DNA of 44,743 nt, from positions 1-44,743 of the forward strand of contig JAVVPE010000006.1 in NCBI GenBank assembly GCA_036655915.1. Reading direction: 5' to 3'. The stretch is from JAVWGW01 sp036655915. Lineage in GTDB: Bacteria > Actinomycetota > Coriobacteriia > Coriobacteriales > Eggerthellaceae. Of this stretch, positions 33,896-41,420 are shown in pieces. Under the pieces are notes generated by a model, which had not been told where the DNA came from, searched no databases, and saw only the letters and a program-made list of their open reading frames with translations. Numbering within the stretch: position 1 is the first letter of the stretch; each line of letters begins with the position of its first letter. A program made the translations under genes and the position numbers.

Positions 33896-36136
33896 CTATT
33901 CACCATCTTCCACTTTGTAGATTTTGCACAAGGAGCTTTTGTAGTTGGAACCAAATCCGCTTTTACCCGGAATCCAGGGCAGCGTGTTGTTGATGTTGAG
34001 ATCGAACACATCGTAGAATTTGTCGGGGTCGCCTTCGGGGAACCACCAGCCGTGATCACACGATACAATGCGCCTATCCATCGTCGGGGTCAGCTTCGCC
34101 TTGCGTTTCGCACGACCCATGGGGCCTTCCATCCATACCCAGTCGCCGTCGTTTACGCCATATTTGGCGGCGGTGTCGGGATGTATTTCCATCAGCGGCC
34201 ACTGGCGATAGTGGCGCATGCGCTCAATTTGGCGATGTTCGGAATGGAACATGCCCCACCAACGCGCGCCCGATGTCATGACCAGCGGGTATTCCTCGAA
34301 CAGTTCTGGGGTGGATGTGGGGCCGGGCTCGGGTTCTTCAAAGTAGGGCAAAGGATCAAGCCCTGCTTGGTTGTAGAAGTTGCTCCACAGTTCAATACGG
34401 CCGGTTGGCGTATTGAAGCCCGGCTTGCCATCGGGGCGCAGCAGACCCTTCTTGTAGCGATAGTATTCGATGGGCTGATAAGCGGGGGCAATTTCTTGCA
34501 TTTCGTTAAAGGTCATACCCGTTGATTCCAGCATATCGGTAAACATATCGTCAACGTTGTCCCAGGGCCAGGCTTCTGGATTGAAGCGTTTACCCAGTTC
34601 AAGGTTAATCTGCATATCCGATTTACACTCGCCGATCGACGTCACCTGGTTAATGGTAGACCCGCGCTGAGCGCCGGAAACAAACGCAATGCCGTTGCGT
34701 TCGGGGAAGGTTGCAGCCGGAAGCACCACATCGGCCAGTGCCGCCGTTGTCGGGGTTTTGAACAGATCGACAACAACGATAAAGTCGAGCTTGTTAAGCG
34801 CCCTATACAAACGTTGCGGATCGGCACCCATGCACGCAATGGGATTGGTGGTTTGCAGCCAGGCTCCATGGATTTCATAGGGAATACCCGTTTCAATAGT
34901 TTTTACCGTTTCGTCGGGCTGAGAAACCGCAAAGCCAAAGTTGAACAGCGGATATTGCTGGATACCGATGCGTTTTTTCTCTTGCTCTTCACCCAATATC
35001 TCGCGACCCCAACCGCCGGCAACCGATAGAATTTCCGGCGCAATAATCATGCCGCCGGGGCGTTCCATGTTGCCTGTTATTTCAAACAGCGCCAAAATGG
35101 CCTGCCCCGCAGGCATGGCTTCGCGCGTCATATCGACAGCAACACCCCACTGCAACGTGGCCGGTTTTGCCTTGCCCAGCAAGCGCGCCGCCGCAATAAT
35201 TTGATCTTCAGGCACCCACGTAATGCGGGAAACTTTTTCTACCGGATACTCGGCGCAACGTACCTTTAATTCATCGAAGCCGTAGCACCAGTTATCAACG
35301 AAATCTTGGTCGTAAAGATTTTCTTGAATGATGATGTTCATCATACCCAAGGCAAGAGCCGCGTCGGTGCCGGGACGCACGCGCAGGTGTAGCTCGGATT
35401 TTGATGCCAGCCACGTTACTTTCGGGTCGATAGTAACAAGCTTCATGCCGCGCTTCATCAAATCGATGACCCAATGGCCATAAAAGCCTTCGATGTTGGA
35501 TTTCAGCGGATAGTTGCCCCAGACAAACATGACTTCGGGCACCTCGTAATCGGGATGATCGTAGCGCTCGGGGAACTGCTGGGCGGCATCGGGAATCCAC
35601 GGCGCACCCGTCGTGGCAGCCATACCGGCAATGCGCGGCAGGTAGCAAGCCTGCCCCGAAAGCAAGCCGGTGTAGTTGGGCGAACCAAACGACCAGCACA
35701 AACGCGTAATATAGGCAGCGATGTCGCGCCCGGTGCCCTGCGCAAAAATGACCGCTTCGGCCCCGTATTCTTTTTTAATCTTGTTAAATTCAGATTCGAT
35801 TAAATCGTAAGCTTCATCCCAGGAGATGCGTTCCCACTTATCATCGCGTCCGCGATACTGCGGGTCACGCTTCATCGGATACTGCAAGCGATCCTTATGA
35901 TTGACCACTTCGGGCACATCAATGCAGCGCATACACAGACGTCCACCGGTCCAAGGATCTTCCGGATCGCCTTCGCACTTAACCATTTTGCCGTCTTTAT
36001 CGGTATACATAATCACGCCGCACCCCAGGTGACACCCCGGGCCCGTCCATGCACACCCCCGCGTAACGTCGTATTCCCCCTCCTTGTAGCGGAACGGCTT
36101 TTCATGCTGAACAGTCTTGTAATCGGTGTCTGTCAT
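33896..36136 (-). CDS. Acetylene-hydratase/transhydroxylase-like Mo or W bis-MGD oxidoreductase
   Basis: The start is ATG 36136 after AGGAGG; the open frame extends upstream but without a site. The 746 residues begin without a Tat signal. An N-terminal Fe-S region has C28, C35, C39 and C68 (GCHLGCGV, GRLCMRC). Then come WERISWDEAYDLIESEF, LLSGQACYLPR with Cys164 as the probable metal ligand, GTDAALALGMMNIIIQENLYD, FKTPTTAALADVVLPAATFPER and the C-terminal cofactor domain. The block around FVDNWCYGFDELK and the Cys ligand recall acetylene hydratase, pyrogallol transhydroxylase and the catechol dehydroxylases of gut Coriobacteriia. Substrate is unknown. It heads an operon with a small Fe-S protein and is divergent from a membrane-LuxR regulator. 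Confidence 0.88.
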   Translation of the reverse strand: MTDTDYKTVQHEKPFRYKEGEYDVTRGCAWTGPGCHLGCGVIMYTDKDGKMVKCEGDPEDPWTGGRLCMRCIDVPEVVNHKDRLQYPMKRDPQYRGRDDKWERISWDEAYDLIESEFNKIKKEYGAEAVIFAQGTGRDIAAYITRLCWSFGSPNYTGLLSGQACYLPRIAGMAATTGAPWIPDAAQQFPERYDHPDYEVPEVMFVWGNYPLKSNIEGFYGHWVIDLMKRGMKLVTIDPKVTWLASKSELHLRVRPGTDAALALGMMNIIIQENLYDQDFVDNWCYGFDELKVRCAEYPVEKVSRITWVPEDQIIAAARLLGKAKPATLQWGVAVDMTREAMPAGQAILALFEITGNMERPGGMIIAPEILSVAGGWGREILGEEQEKKRIGIQQYPLFNFGFAVSQPDETVKTIETGIPYEIHGAWLQTTNPIACMGADPQRLYRALNKLDFIVVVDLFKTPTTAALADVVLPAATFPERNGIAFVSGAQRGSTINQVTSIGECKSDMQINLELGKRFNPEAWPWDNVDDMFTDMLESTGMTFNEMQEIAPAYQPIEYYRYKKGLLRPDGKPGFNTPTGRIELWSNFYNQAGLDPLPYFEEPEPGPTSTPELFEEYPLVMTSGARWWGMFHSEHRQIERMRHYRQWPLMEIHPDTAAKYGVNDGDWVWMEGPMGRAKRKAKLTPTMDRRIVSCDHGWWFPEGDPDKFYDVFDLNINNTLPWIPGKSGFGSNYKSSLCKIYKVEDGE

Positions 36137-36309
36137 TGCCTGCCTCCTTCTTGTCAGCCCTTTTTTTCTTTTCGACGCTATACTTGTTACCACGTACAAC
36201 GCATCTTAGATTCACCTTAGAAAAGGGACGGGGCAAGCACCATCGGCCAGCACGCTTACTTCTTCTTCTGCCATCGGCTTAAGTGCATGGAAACCAAGGG
36301 GAAACACCT

Positions 36310-37794
36310 ATGGAAAAAAGTACCAGAAGTGAACAAACACCTGATCATGCAAGTAAAAAACCTTTACTCTTGACTGTTGCGCTTGGATTCTCTCTCTATT
36401 GGACCTGCTTTTTTACCATGCTCATGCGCAACTCATTTCTTGATGGTGATATTGAAAAGTTGTGGTATCACCTTATTTTGCGCATCGCTTTTTTTGTGGG
36501 CATGGGTGCCGTATGCCTACTTGCCCTGTTTCGTTCTGACCACATGGCGGACGAACGCGGCCACCGCATCTTAGCGGGCGGCGTATGCTTGTTCCCCCTT
36601 GTGGCTGCAATTTCTTCTTTGACCGCATTTTCATTTGGCCTGACGCTACCCCTTGCCTTTGACCTGATTGCCTGGGGTTTGGCTGGTGTGGGCCTTGCCT
36701 GCCTACTTTTCTTTTGGATCGAGCTTCTTTCCGCCTTTGAAAAGCCCTTTGTTTCCCAAAGCCTTGCAGCATCGGTCGTGCTAGGGGCCACTGCCTACCT
36801 TGTTGTTAACGTGTTGCCCTTCCCTTTTAATATGGTGCTGCTGTGCGCGGCTCCGCTGTTAAGCCTTGGCCTTGTGCGCATGCTAGAACGCGAGGAAGAT
36901 GTGGTGTTTCCCGCTTTTACTTCCTTTGCCGAATCCAAGCAACACGTTCCGCCCGCACTTTCGTATGCTGCCGTTTTTTTGGTGTATGGCGTTGTGTTTG
37001 GGTTGGGCATCGGGTCGACTACGCAGTTTGCCGGGGGCGAATACCTGATTGCAAGCATCGCATTTTTTCTGTTGCTAGGGGCACTTGTTGCCCACTTTTT
37101 TCTCAAGCACTTTTCCAGCCACGTGCGCCAACATGAAGTGATGCGCGTCATGTTTCCCGTGCTGGTTGCCGCCTTGATTCCCATGTCATTTTTACAGGGA
37201 GCCGCTTATATGGCGTGCAATCTTTTGATACTTTCAAGCTACATTTGTTTTGAAATCATCAGCCTTGATTCAGAATTATGGTTGGCCTCCACCTATCGCG
37301 CTTCCTCGTTTTACGCGGTGGCCATGGCGCAATCGACCCTTTACCTGGGGCTGGCACTAGGGCATGCCATTGGGCTGTTTGCCACCATCACCGGCGTTGC
37401 CAACTACGCCATGCTTTCAACGGCGGCGTTGGTGCTTGTTGTGGTTCTTGCCGTGTTCGTCACGTTTGCCCCCTTGCAGCCCATTCCGGGAAACGATAGG
37501 TCCACCGAAGCAGAAAGTGACACACAACAAGAACCGGGGCGTTGGAAAATGCGTTGCACCACCGTGGCAAAAGACGCAGGGCTTTCAGCACGCGAAACCG
37601 AGGTATTTTTCTTGTTAGCTAAAGGGCGCGGCATCGAACACATCCAAAACAAACTGTTCATATCTGGCCATACGGTAAAAACGCACACCTACAATATCTA
37701 TAAAAAAATGGGAATCAATTCTCGCGAAGAGTTGCTGGATGCCATCGAGGCAGCAGACCCGGTCGAAAAGGCTGATTTAATACCCCAGGTATGA
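36310..37794 (+). CDS. LuxR-family regulator with polytopic membrane N-terminus
   Basis: The start is ATG 36310, 8 nt after AAGGGG. The 494 residues have about 12 hydrophobic segments (about 18-400) and then a cytoplasmic LuxR helix-turn-helix domain (about 424-480: GLSARETEVFFLLAKGRGIEHIQNKLF, then TVKTHTYNIYKKMGINSREELLDAI). Such membrane-LuxR proteins are abundant in Eggerthellaceae, and some control neighbouring catechol-dehydroxylase genes in response to the substrate. It is divergent from the Mo-enzyme operon across a 173-bp gap, so it is the likely regulator. That gap contains an imperfect dyad, TTGTTACCACGTACAA (36184-36199), a weak operator candidate. Confidence 0.9.
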   Translation: MEKSTRSEQTPDHASKKPLLLTVALGFSLYWTCFFTMLMRNSFLDGDIEKLWYHLILRIAFFVGMGAVCLLALFRSDHMADERGHRILAGGVCLFPLVAAISSLTAFSFGLTLPLAFDLIAWGLAGVGLACLLFFWIELLSAFEKPFVSQSLAASVVLGATAYLVVNVLPFPFNMVLLCAAPLLSLGLVRMLEREEDVVFPAFTSFAESKQHVPPALSYAAVFLVYGVVFGLGIGSTTQFAGGEYLIASIAFFLLLGALVAHFFLKHFSSHVRQHEVMRVMFPVLVAALIPMSFLQGAAYMACNLLILSSYICFEIISLDSELWLASTYRASSFYAVAMAQSTLYLGLALGHAIGLFATITGVANYAMLSTAALVLVVVLAVFVTFAPLQPIPGNDRSTEAESDTQQEPGRWKMRCTTVAKDAGLSARETEVFFLLAKGRGIEHIQNKLFISGHTVKTHTYNIYKKMGINSREELLDAIEAADPVEKADLIPQV

Positions 37795-37910
37795 AGCGTC
37801 TTGGGCAGTTTAAGTCCTTTCTTCCCACACTTTAAACGACGCGCTTTGCTAGGATTGGCTATGACAAAGCGCCCCCTTGTTTCGCGCTTTAACTAAAGAA
37901 GGGAAATACT

Positions 37911-38162
37911 ATGTGCTTCAGACCAGCAGCGGTAAACCTTGATAAGACCTGTCCAAAATGCGGAGCCACCTGCGGACCGATGGAAGAAAGATGCCCACAG
38001 TGCGGCGAACCCCTGCCCAGTGGCGCTGCACCTGGCGCCCCTGCTGCCCCGGGCGCTCCCGGTGCCCCTGGTGCCCCCGGTACACCCGCAGCGCCCAAGG
38101 CTCCCGGTATGCCTGGGGCACCTAAGGCTCCCGCAGCGCCCAAGGCTCCCGGCACACACTAG
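37911..38162 (+). CDS. Small zinc-ribbon protein with collagen-like GAP tail
   Basis: This 83-residue protein has an AAGGG site before the ATG. Residues 14-31 form a zinc ribbon: CPKCG (C14, C17) and CPQCGE (C28, C31). From residue 37 on it is only Gly-Ala-Pro repeats (GAPGAPGAPG, GTPAAPKAPGM), ending PGTH. No signal peptide or membrane segment is seen. The function is not known. The 116-bp gap before it holds an 8-bp inverted repeat (37841-37848 and 37865-37872). Confidence 0.75.
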   Translation: MCFRPAAVNLDKTCPKCGATCGPMEERCPQCGEPLPSGAAPGAPAAPGAPGAPGAPGTPAAPKAPGMPGAPKAPAAPKAPGTH

Positions 38163-38316
38163 CAGCACCAACTGGCATCGAGTAGCGCAGCCGCCGCAGC
38201 CCGATGCTGCATGGTGCAGTGGTGCGTGCGGGCGCTGTGCAGCGCCCCTGGCTGGATAGTGCTTGGGCGCGATGCTGTGCGGAAAGGCTTTTGGTAGCGT
38301 ACGGTGTGTCGGGCGG

Positions 38317-38565
38317 CTAAAGGCCGTCGCCGACAAGGGCTTGTTTTTCTGCGCGGGTGAGTTTTTTGATGGCGATTTCGCGCTTGAGAGCTGCGGAACG
38401 ATCGGGGCATTCTTCGGTGTAGACAACAGCGACCGGCCCACGTCCGCGCGTATACTTCGCGCCCTTCCCGCTATTGTGCGCCGCCACCCGATGTGCGACA
38501 TCATCGGTGATTCCCGTATAAAAGGTATCATCGGCGCAACGCAAAATGTAAACGAAGTAAGCCAT
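38317..38565 (-). CDS. GIY-YIG nuclease-domain protein (UPF0213 type)
   Basis: The start is ATG 38565 (MAYFVYILRCADDTFYTGIT), giving 82 residues. The GIY-YIG core is YFVYILRC...FYTGITDD, followed by RVAAHNSGKGAKYTRGRGPV, with the conserved Arg, and a Glu in REIAIKKL. These short stand-alone proteins are common in bacteria and are presumed structure-specific nucleases with no firm role. The ribosome site (GGGTGG) is weak. It is transcribed away from the AbiE island, whose left direct repeat begins 66 bp from its start. Confidence 0.9.
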   Translation of the reverse strand: MAYFVYILRCADDTFYTGITDDVAHRVAAHNSGKGAKYTRGRGPVAVVYTEECPDRSAALKREIAIKKLTRAEKQALVGDGL

Positions 38566-38630
38566 CCACCCATTACACCACATTTTAGGAACCCCTGGTG
38601 CGCACAAAAACTTAGGATGCTCTATGCGGA

Positions 38631-38700
38631 GTATCTTACCCTGTTTTCATCCCTAATGCAGAATTTTCCTTCGTCCCTCCACGGAGCCACAGCCTCACAG
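38631..38700. repeat. 70-bp direct repeat, left copy, bounding the AbiE island
   Basis: The copy starts GTATCTTACC and ends CCTCACAG, and matches 41208-41277 at 68 of 70 positions without gaps. Weaker similarity continues to about 38712. The two copies are 2577 bp apart in the same orientation and enclose abiEi, the broken abiEii and the small toxin candidate. Origin unknown. Confidence 0.9.
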
Positions 38701-38764
38701 GCATTCGGGCTTAAATTGCAAACTCAGCCTATCCAGTCTGTATTTAGGTGGTTGCAAAAAAATC

Positions 38765-38836
38765 TTGCAGATTACTTTTGTAGCTTCTATACTGTCAATT
38801 AGCATTTGTTTTTCAACATATTTGTTAAATAACAAA
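38765..38836 (+). promoter_or_regulatory. abiE promoter and candidate AbiEi operator
   Basis: -35 TTGCAG (38765-38770), 17-bp spacer, -10 TATACT (38788-38793). A perfect inverted repeat, TTTGTTA-AA-TAACAAA (38821-38836), overlaps the ribosome site of abiEi. AbiEi antitoxins are known to repress their own operon by binding inverted repeats near the promoter, so this is the likely operator. Confidence 0.55.
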
Positions 38837-38848
38837 GGAGCAGTGTCA

Positions 38849-39622
38849 GTGAGTACTCCCTTCCGGCATTACATAGAAACGCATCAGGTGTTTACCACTG
38901 CTGGGGCGTTAAACGCTTGCGGTGGTGGTGCCAGCATCCGCACTGCGCTTTCGCGTGCCGTAGCAGACGGGCACATAGCCAAAGTGCGCAATGGTCTCTA
39001 TGTTTCACATACGGGGCGATTTATTGACTTGAAAGTTGATCCCTATCGTGTTGCAGCAACGTTTGACCCGGCCGCCATCTTTTCCTTTCATTCTGCGCTA
39101 GAGCTGCATGGACTTGCGCACTCGGTATCGAATCGCGTGCAATTTCGCGCGCAAGCGGCAAGGCTCTCATTCACTTTTGACGATAGCTTCTTTACACGTT
39201 ATCCGATGCAAGAAAGCGTTCTGAGCGATGCCATACAGGCAAATTCTTTCGGCACGGTGAGTGTGACAACGCGTGAGCAAACTTTTCTGGATTGCATGAA
39301 TCACCTGCGCCTTTGCGGTGGTGCCGAAGAAGTGCTGCATAGCCTGGCCGGCCTTCCCTACTTGCATCTTGATGTTGTCGTAGACCTTCTTGACAACTAC
39401 CCAGCCTCGGTTGTTGCAAGAGCGGGATGGTACCTAGAAGCAAATGCACAACGCTGGAACGTGAGCGCCACTTTGCTTGATGGCTTAGAAAAACGATTGG
39501 CGCGCAATGCAAGCTATTACCTAGATTCAACAGCCCGCAAAGGTGCGCAGGCCTTTTCCACCCGCTGGAAGCTCAACCTTCCGGCGACAACAGCAGAAAT
39601 CGCATCATGGATGGAGCTATAG
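38849..39622 (+). CDS. abiEi: AbiEi-family antitoxin (type IV toxin-antitoxin)
   Basis: The start is GTG 38849, 8 nt after AAAGGAG (open frame extends upstream to an unsupported ATG). The 257 residues begin with a winged-helix domain (ETHQVFTTAGALNACGGGASIRTALSRAVADGHIAKVRNGLYV), followed by the AbiEi C-terminal region (DPYRVAATFDPAAIFSFHSALELHG, then TTREQTFLDCMN). AbiEi counters AbiEii without direct contact with it and represses the operon. The stop lies just before the toxin start. Base composition is more A+T-rich than the dcw block, consistent with acquired DNA. Confidence 0.9.
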   Translation: MSTPFRHYIETHQVFTTAGALNACGGGASIRTALSRAVADGHIAKVRNGLYVSHTGRFIDLKVDPYRVAATFDPAAIFSFHSALELHGLAHSVSNRVQFRAQAARLSFTFDDSFFTRYPMQESVLSDAIQANSFGTVSVTTREQTFLDCMNHLRLCGGAEEVLHSLAGLPYLHLDVVVDLLDNYPASVVARAGWYLEANAQRWNVSATLLDGLEKRLARNASYYLDSTARKGAQAFSTRWKLNLPATTAEIASWMEL

Positions 39623-39624
39623 CC

Positions 39625-40308
39625 ATGCCCTTTAACGCCGCATCATTTAACGCACGCACCCTCGATAAAGTAGAGCGTTTATTCGATTTATTGGCCGAAA
39701 TCAATCGGCATCCCCAGCTTGCCGGTAAGTTGTGCCTGCACGGAGGAACGGCCATCAACCTGTTCCTGCTTGACATCCCCCGCCTCTCCGTTGACATCGA
39801 TATGTCCTACATTGGGAAAGCCGAACGCGAGGAAATGTTGGCGGAGCGCCCTGCCATAGAATCGGCCATAGAGCAAGTCGGTGCCTTCCTGGGGTACAAC
39901 GTTACCTCTGGCAAAGGGGATCATGCAGGACGCACCTTCCGTTTTCTCTACCATGGAGCGGCGGGCGCAGACTACGTAAAAATCGACATGATTTATCTGA
40001 ATAGAGTAGCGTTGTTGCCGCCCTTGCAAATGACTTCTGCCTTTCGCCCGTCTGTACCCGTTGCCGTGTTTGCCGGACCTGAACTTATCGGTGGCAAAAT
40101 CAAGGCATTCTATGATCGTGTCAAAGTTCGCGACCTCTATGACATCGCAAACCTTGATTCCTACATGAGGCACGCAATTGAAAACAGCTACTACACCGAA
40201 GAGCTTTGCCACAAGCTTGCGCTCTTTCATGCGGCGATATCAAAGCGCTTTCCGCAGCCGCTAGAAGACCGCGCATCAAAGGTGTTTTGGGGCGAGGGAA
40301 CGAAGTAA
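39625..40308 (+). CDS. abiEii: AbiEii nucleotidyltransferase toxin, frameshifted before its C-terminus
   Basis: The start is ATG 39625, 8 nt after GGAG; ATG 39607 inside abiEi is an alternative. The 227 residues contain the AbiEii nucleotidyltransferase core: HGGTAINLF (39-47) with S55-V-D57-I-D59, KID (119-121), GGKIKAFYDR and KVRDLYDIAN (167-176). AbiEii transfers nucleotides to tRNA or another target and halts growth. The frame stops at 40308 after VFWGEGTK, but the family C-terminus continues at once in another frame (40302-40562). A one-base loss around 40297-40302 explains it. Whether the short form is active is unknown. Confidence 0.85.
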   Translation: MPFNAASFNARTLDKVERLFDLLAEINRHPQLAGKLCLHGGTAINLFLLDIPRLSVDIDMSYIGKAEREEMLAERPAIESAIEQVGAFLGYNVTSGKGDHAGRTFRFLYHGAAGADYVKIDMIYLNRVALLPPLQMTSAFRPSVPVAVFAGPELIGGKIKAFYDRVKVRDLYDIANLDSYMRHAIENSYYTEELCHKLALFHAAISKRFPQPLEDRASKVFWGEGTK

Positions 40309-40562
40309 TTGAGCAGCTAGACCCCATGCTCCGCAACGGACAACATGCACACATCGATGCCTTAATTGCACAAGGTGACGCCTTCGTTCAGCGTTTCATT
40401 TTGCCAAAAACAGACGCAGAGATTCAATTCCTTACTCGATTTGCTCAGGCCGATTATGCTCCGGAACTATTGTTTGAAGGTGCAATTCTAAACAATGCAC
40501 GGAAGAACCCTGAGGCACTCTGGAAGCTTGCCAACCTGAAGAAAATGAATGAGCCGAAATAG
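40302..40562 (+). pseudogene. abiEii: Out-of-frame C-terminal part of AbiEii
   Basis: This frame encodes 86 residues starting EVIEQLDPMLRNGQHAH and ending ALWKLANLKKMNEPK. It contains TDAEIQFLTRF and APELLFEG, which are typical of the AbiEii C-terminal helices, so it completes the toxin of 39625-40308. No ribosome site precedes its internal ATG at 40326. The run GTTTTGGGGC (40283-40292) is a possible slippage site, but it is not a canonical frameshift heptamer. Deletion or a sequencing error are simpler explanations. Confidence 0.8.
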
Positions 40563-40935
40563 CGCGCGGTGGGAAATTGAGGTAAAGGGCAGAGTGGCGA
40601 CATAAGGCTGTGTTACCGCAGGTCGGGAATGGCAGACAAGCAGGGTAGGCCTCGCGCCTGTGAGGGGATTACTTTACGTACGATAGTAGGAATATTTTAT
40701 AAAGAAGGGCTCCCCGTTGTTGAAGATATACCCCCATGTGCGACCATCGTAGAACTAGATTGGTCGTGCTTGGAGGCACGCCACCCGTCTCTGTTGGGAG
40801 TTGTATAGTGTATGGCCGGTACAGGGTATACGACGCATTTGCATAGTCTACCCTGTAGGAGAAAATAGGCTTTTGAACTGGTGTTTTAGCTATATGAATA
40901 TCGTCAGCGCCAATACCGAGGGGCCTTGGCTGCGC
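40563..40935. other. Gene-free stretch with inverted repeats upstream of the toxin candidate
   Basis: No supported gene lies here. Two inverted repeats are visible: GTGCGACCA with TGGTCGTGC (about 40738-40770, one mismatch) and ACAGGGTA with TACCCTGT (40821-40828 and 40849-40856, perfect, 20-nt loop). A GGAGGCAC string in this stretch (from about 40773) recurs in the 3' part of the toxin transcript. A minus-strand open frame (40669-41157) crosses it but has no recognisable domain. Confidence 0.5.
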
Positions 40936-41202
40936 TATAATGGACGGGTTAGCGGTGTCCGCACCCGGCGGGTGATGCCTTAATATGAGGAGAAACCCAA
41001 TGGATATTTTTACATTGTTGGTGGGGCTATGCTCCATGCTATCGTGTTTGATAGGCTTGATTGATTTTGTAATTAGAATGCGGAAGATGCAGAGGGAAAC
41101 GAAAAGTGCAAAAAGAAAGCGGTAGGGAGGCACCCCTAGCCGCTTAGTATCCGCCATGCGTCACCCGCCACCAGATTAAAAGAACTCGCGGGCACCGCTA
41201 AC
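40936..41202 (+). ncRNA. Predicted toxin transcript with complementary 5' and 3' ends
   Basis: A consensus -10 TATAAT (40936-40941), without a clear -35, places the RNA start near 40948. The RNA would open with 40948-40962, which pairs with 41188-41202 (15 pairs, one G-U), and 40967-40978, which pairs with 41158-41169 (12 pairs, one G-U). Both wobbles are G-U in the sense strand only. A local 5' hairpin CACCC-GGC-GGGTG (40962-40974) competes with the long-range fold. This is the layout of hok/AapA-type toxin messages, where folding blocks early translation. The RNA encodes the 41-residue peptide at 41000-41125. No antitoxin RNA promoter was identified. Confidence 0.55.
41000..41125 (+). CDS. 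41-residue membrane peptide, candidate type I toxin
   Basis: ATG 41000 follows GAGGAG by 8 nt. The peptide has a hydrophobic span (residues 3-25, FTLLVGLCSMLSCLIGLIDF) and a strongly basic tail (RMRKMQRETKSAKRKR). This size, single span and charged tail match holin-like and other type I toxin peptides, although I cannot match it to a named family. It lies inside the fold-back transcript at 40948-41202 and beside an AbiE toxin-antitoxin pair, between the 70-bp direct repeats. Alternative: a small regulatory membrane protein. Confidence 0.7.
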   Translation: MDIFTLLVGLCSMLSCLIGLIDFVIRMRKMQRETKSAKRKR

Positions 41203-41207
41203 AATTC

Positions 41208-41277
41208 GTATCTTACCATGTTTTCATCCCTGATGCAGAATTTTCCTTCGTCCCTCCACGGAGCCACAGCCTCACAG
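41208..41277. repeat. 70-bp direct repeat, right copy, bounding the AbiE island
   Basis: This copy differs from 38631-38700 at two positions and begins 5 bp after the end of the toxin transcript's 3' pairing arm. The following 143 bp, up to the stop of the large surface protein, hold nothing recognisable. Confidence 0.9.
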
Positions 41278-41420
41278 ACCTTCACGCTTTGCCGCCCTTG
41301 CTCGTTTCAAGACGGTCTAGCATTTCAGGACACTTTTCGAGACATTTCATACCAGAAGGATACAGCGTGGCGTGCGCCGTGAAATTCAATCTATCTACCC
41401 TCGCCCAAAAGTGCACTTGG

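Noticed and set aside
40283..40292. Programmed -1 frameshift in abiEii at GTTTTGGGGC
   Set aside because: It does not match the X-XXY-YYZ heptamer in the zero frame and no downstream pseudoknot was identified; a one-base deletion or sequencing error is simpler.
40669..41157. Minus-strand open frame of 162 codons opposite the toxin transcript
   Set aside because: It has no domain and no convincing start; it runs antisense to the better-supported peptide gene and its paired ends.
40948..41202. Short mobile element (MITE) with terminal inverted repeats
   Set aside because: There is no target-site duplication at the ends, the promoter places the RNA start exactly at the arm, and the mismatches are G-U in the sense RNA; a mobile origin is not fully excluded.
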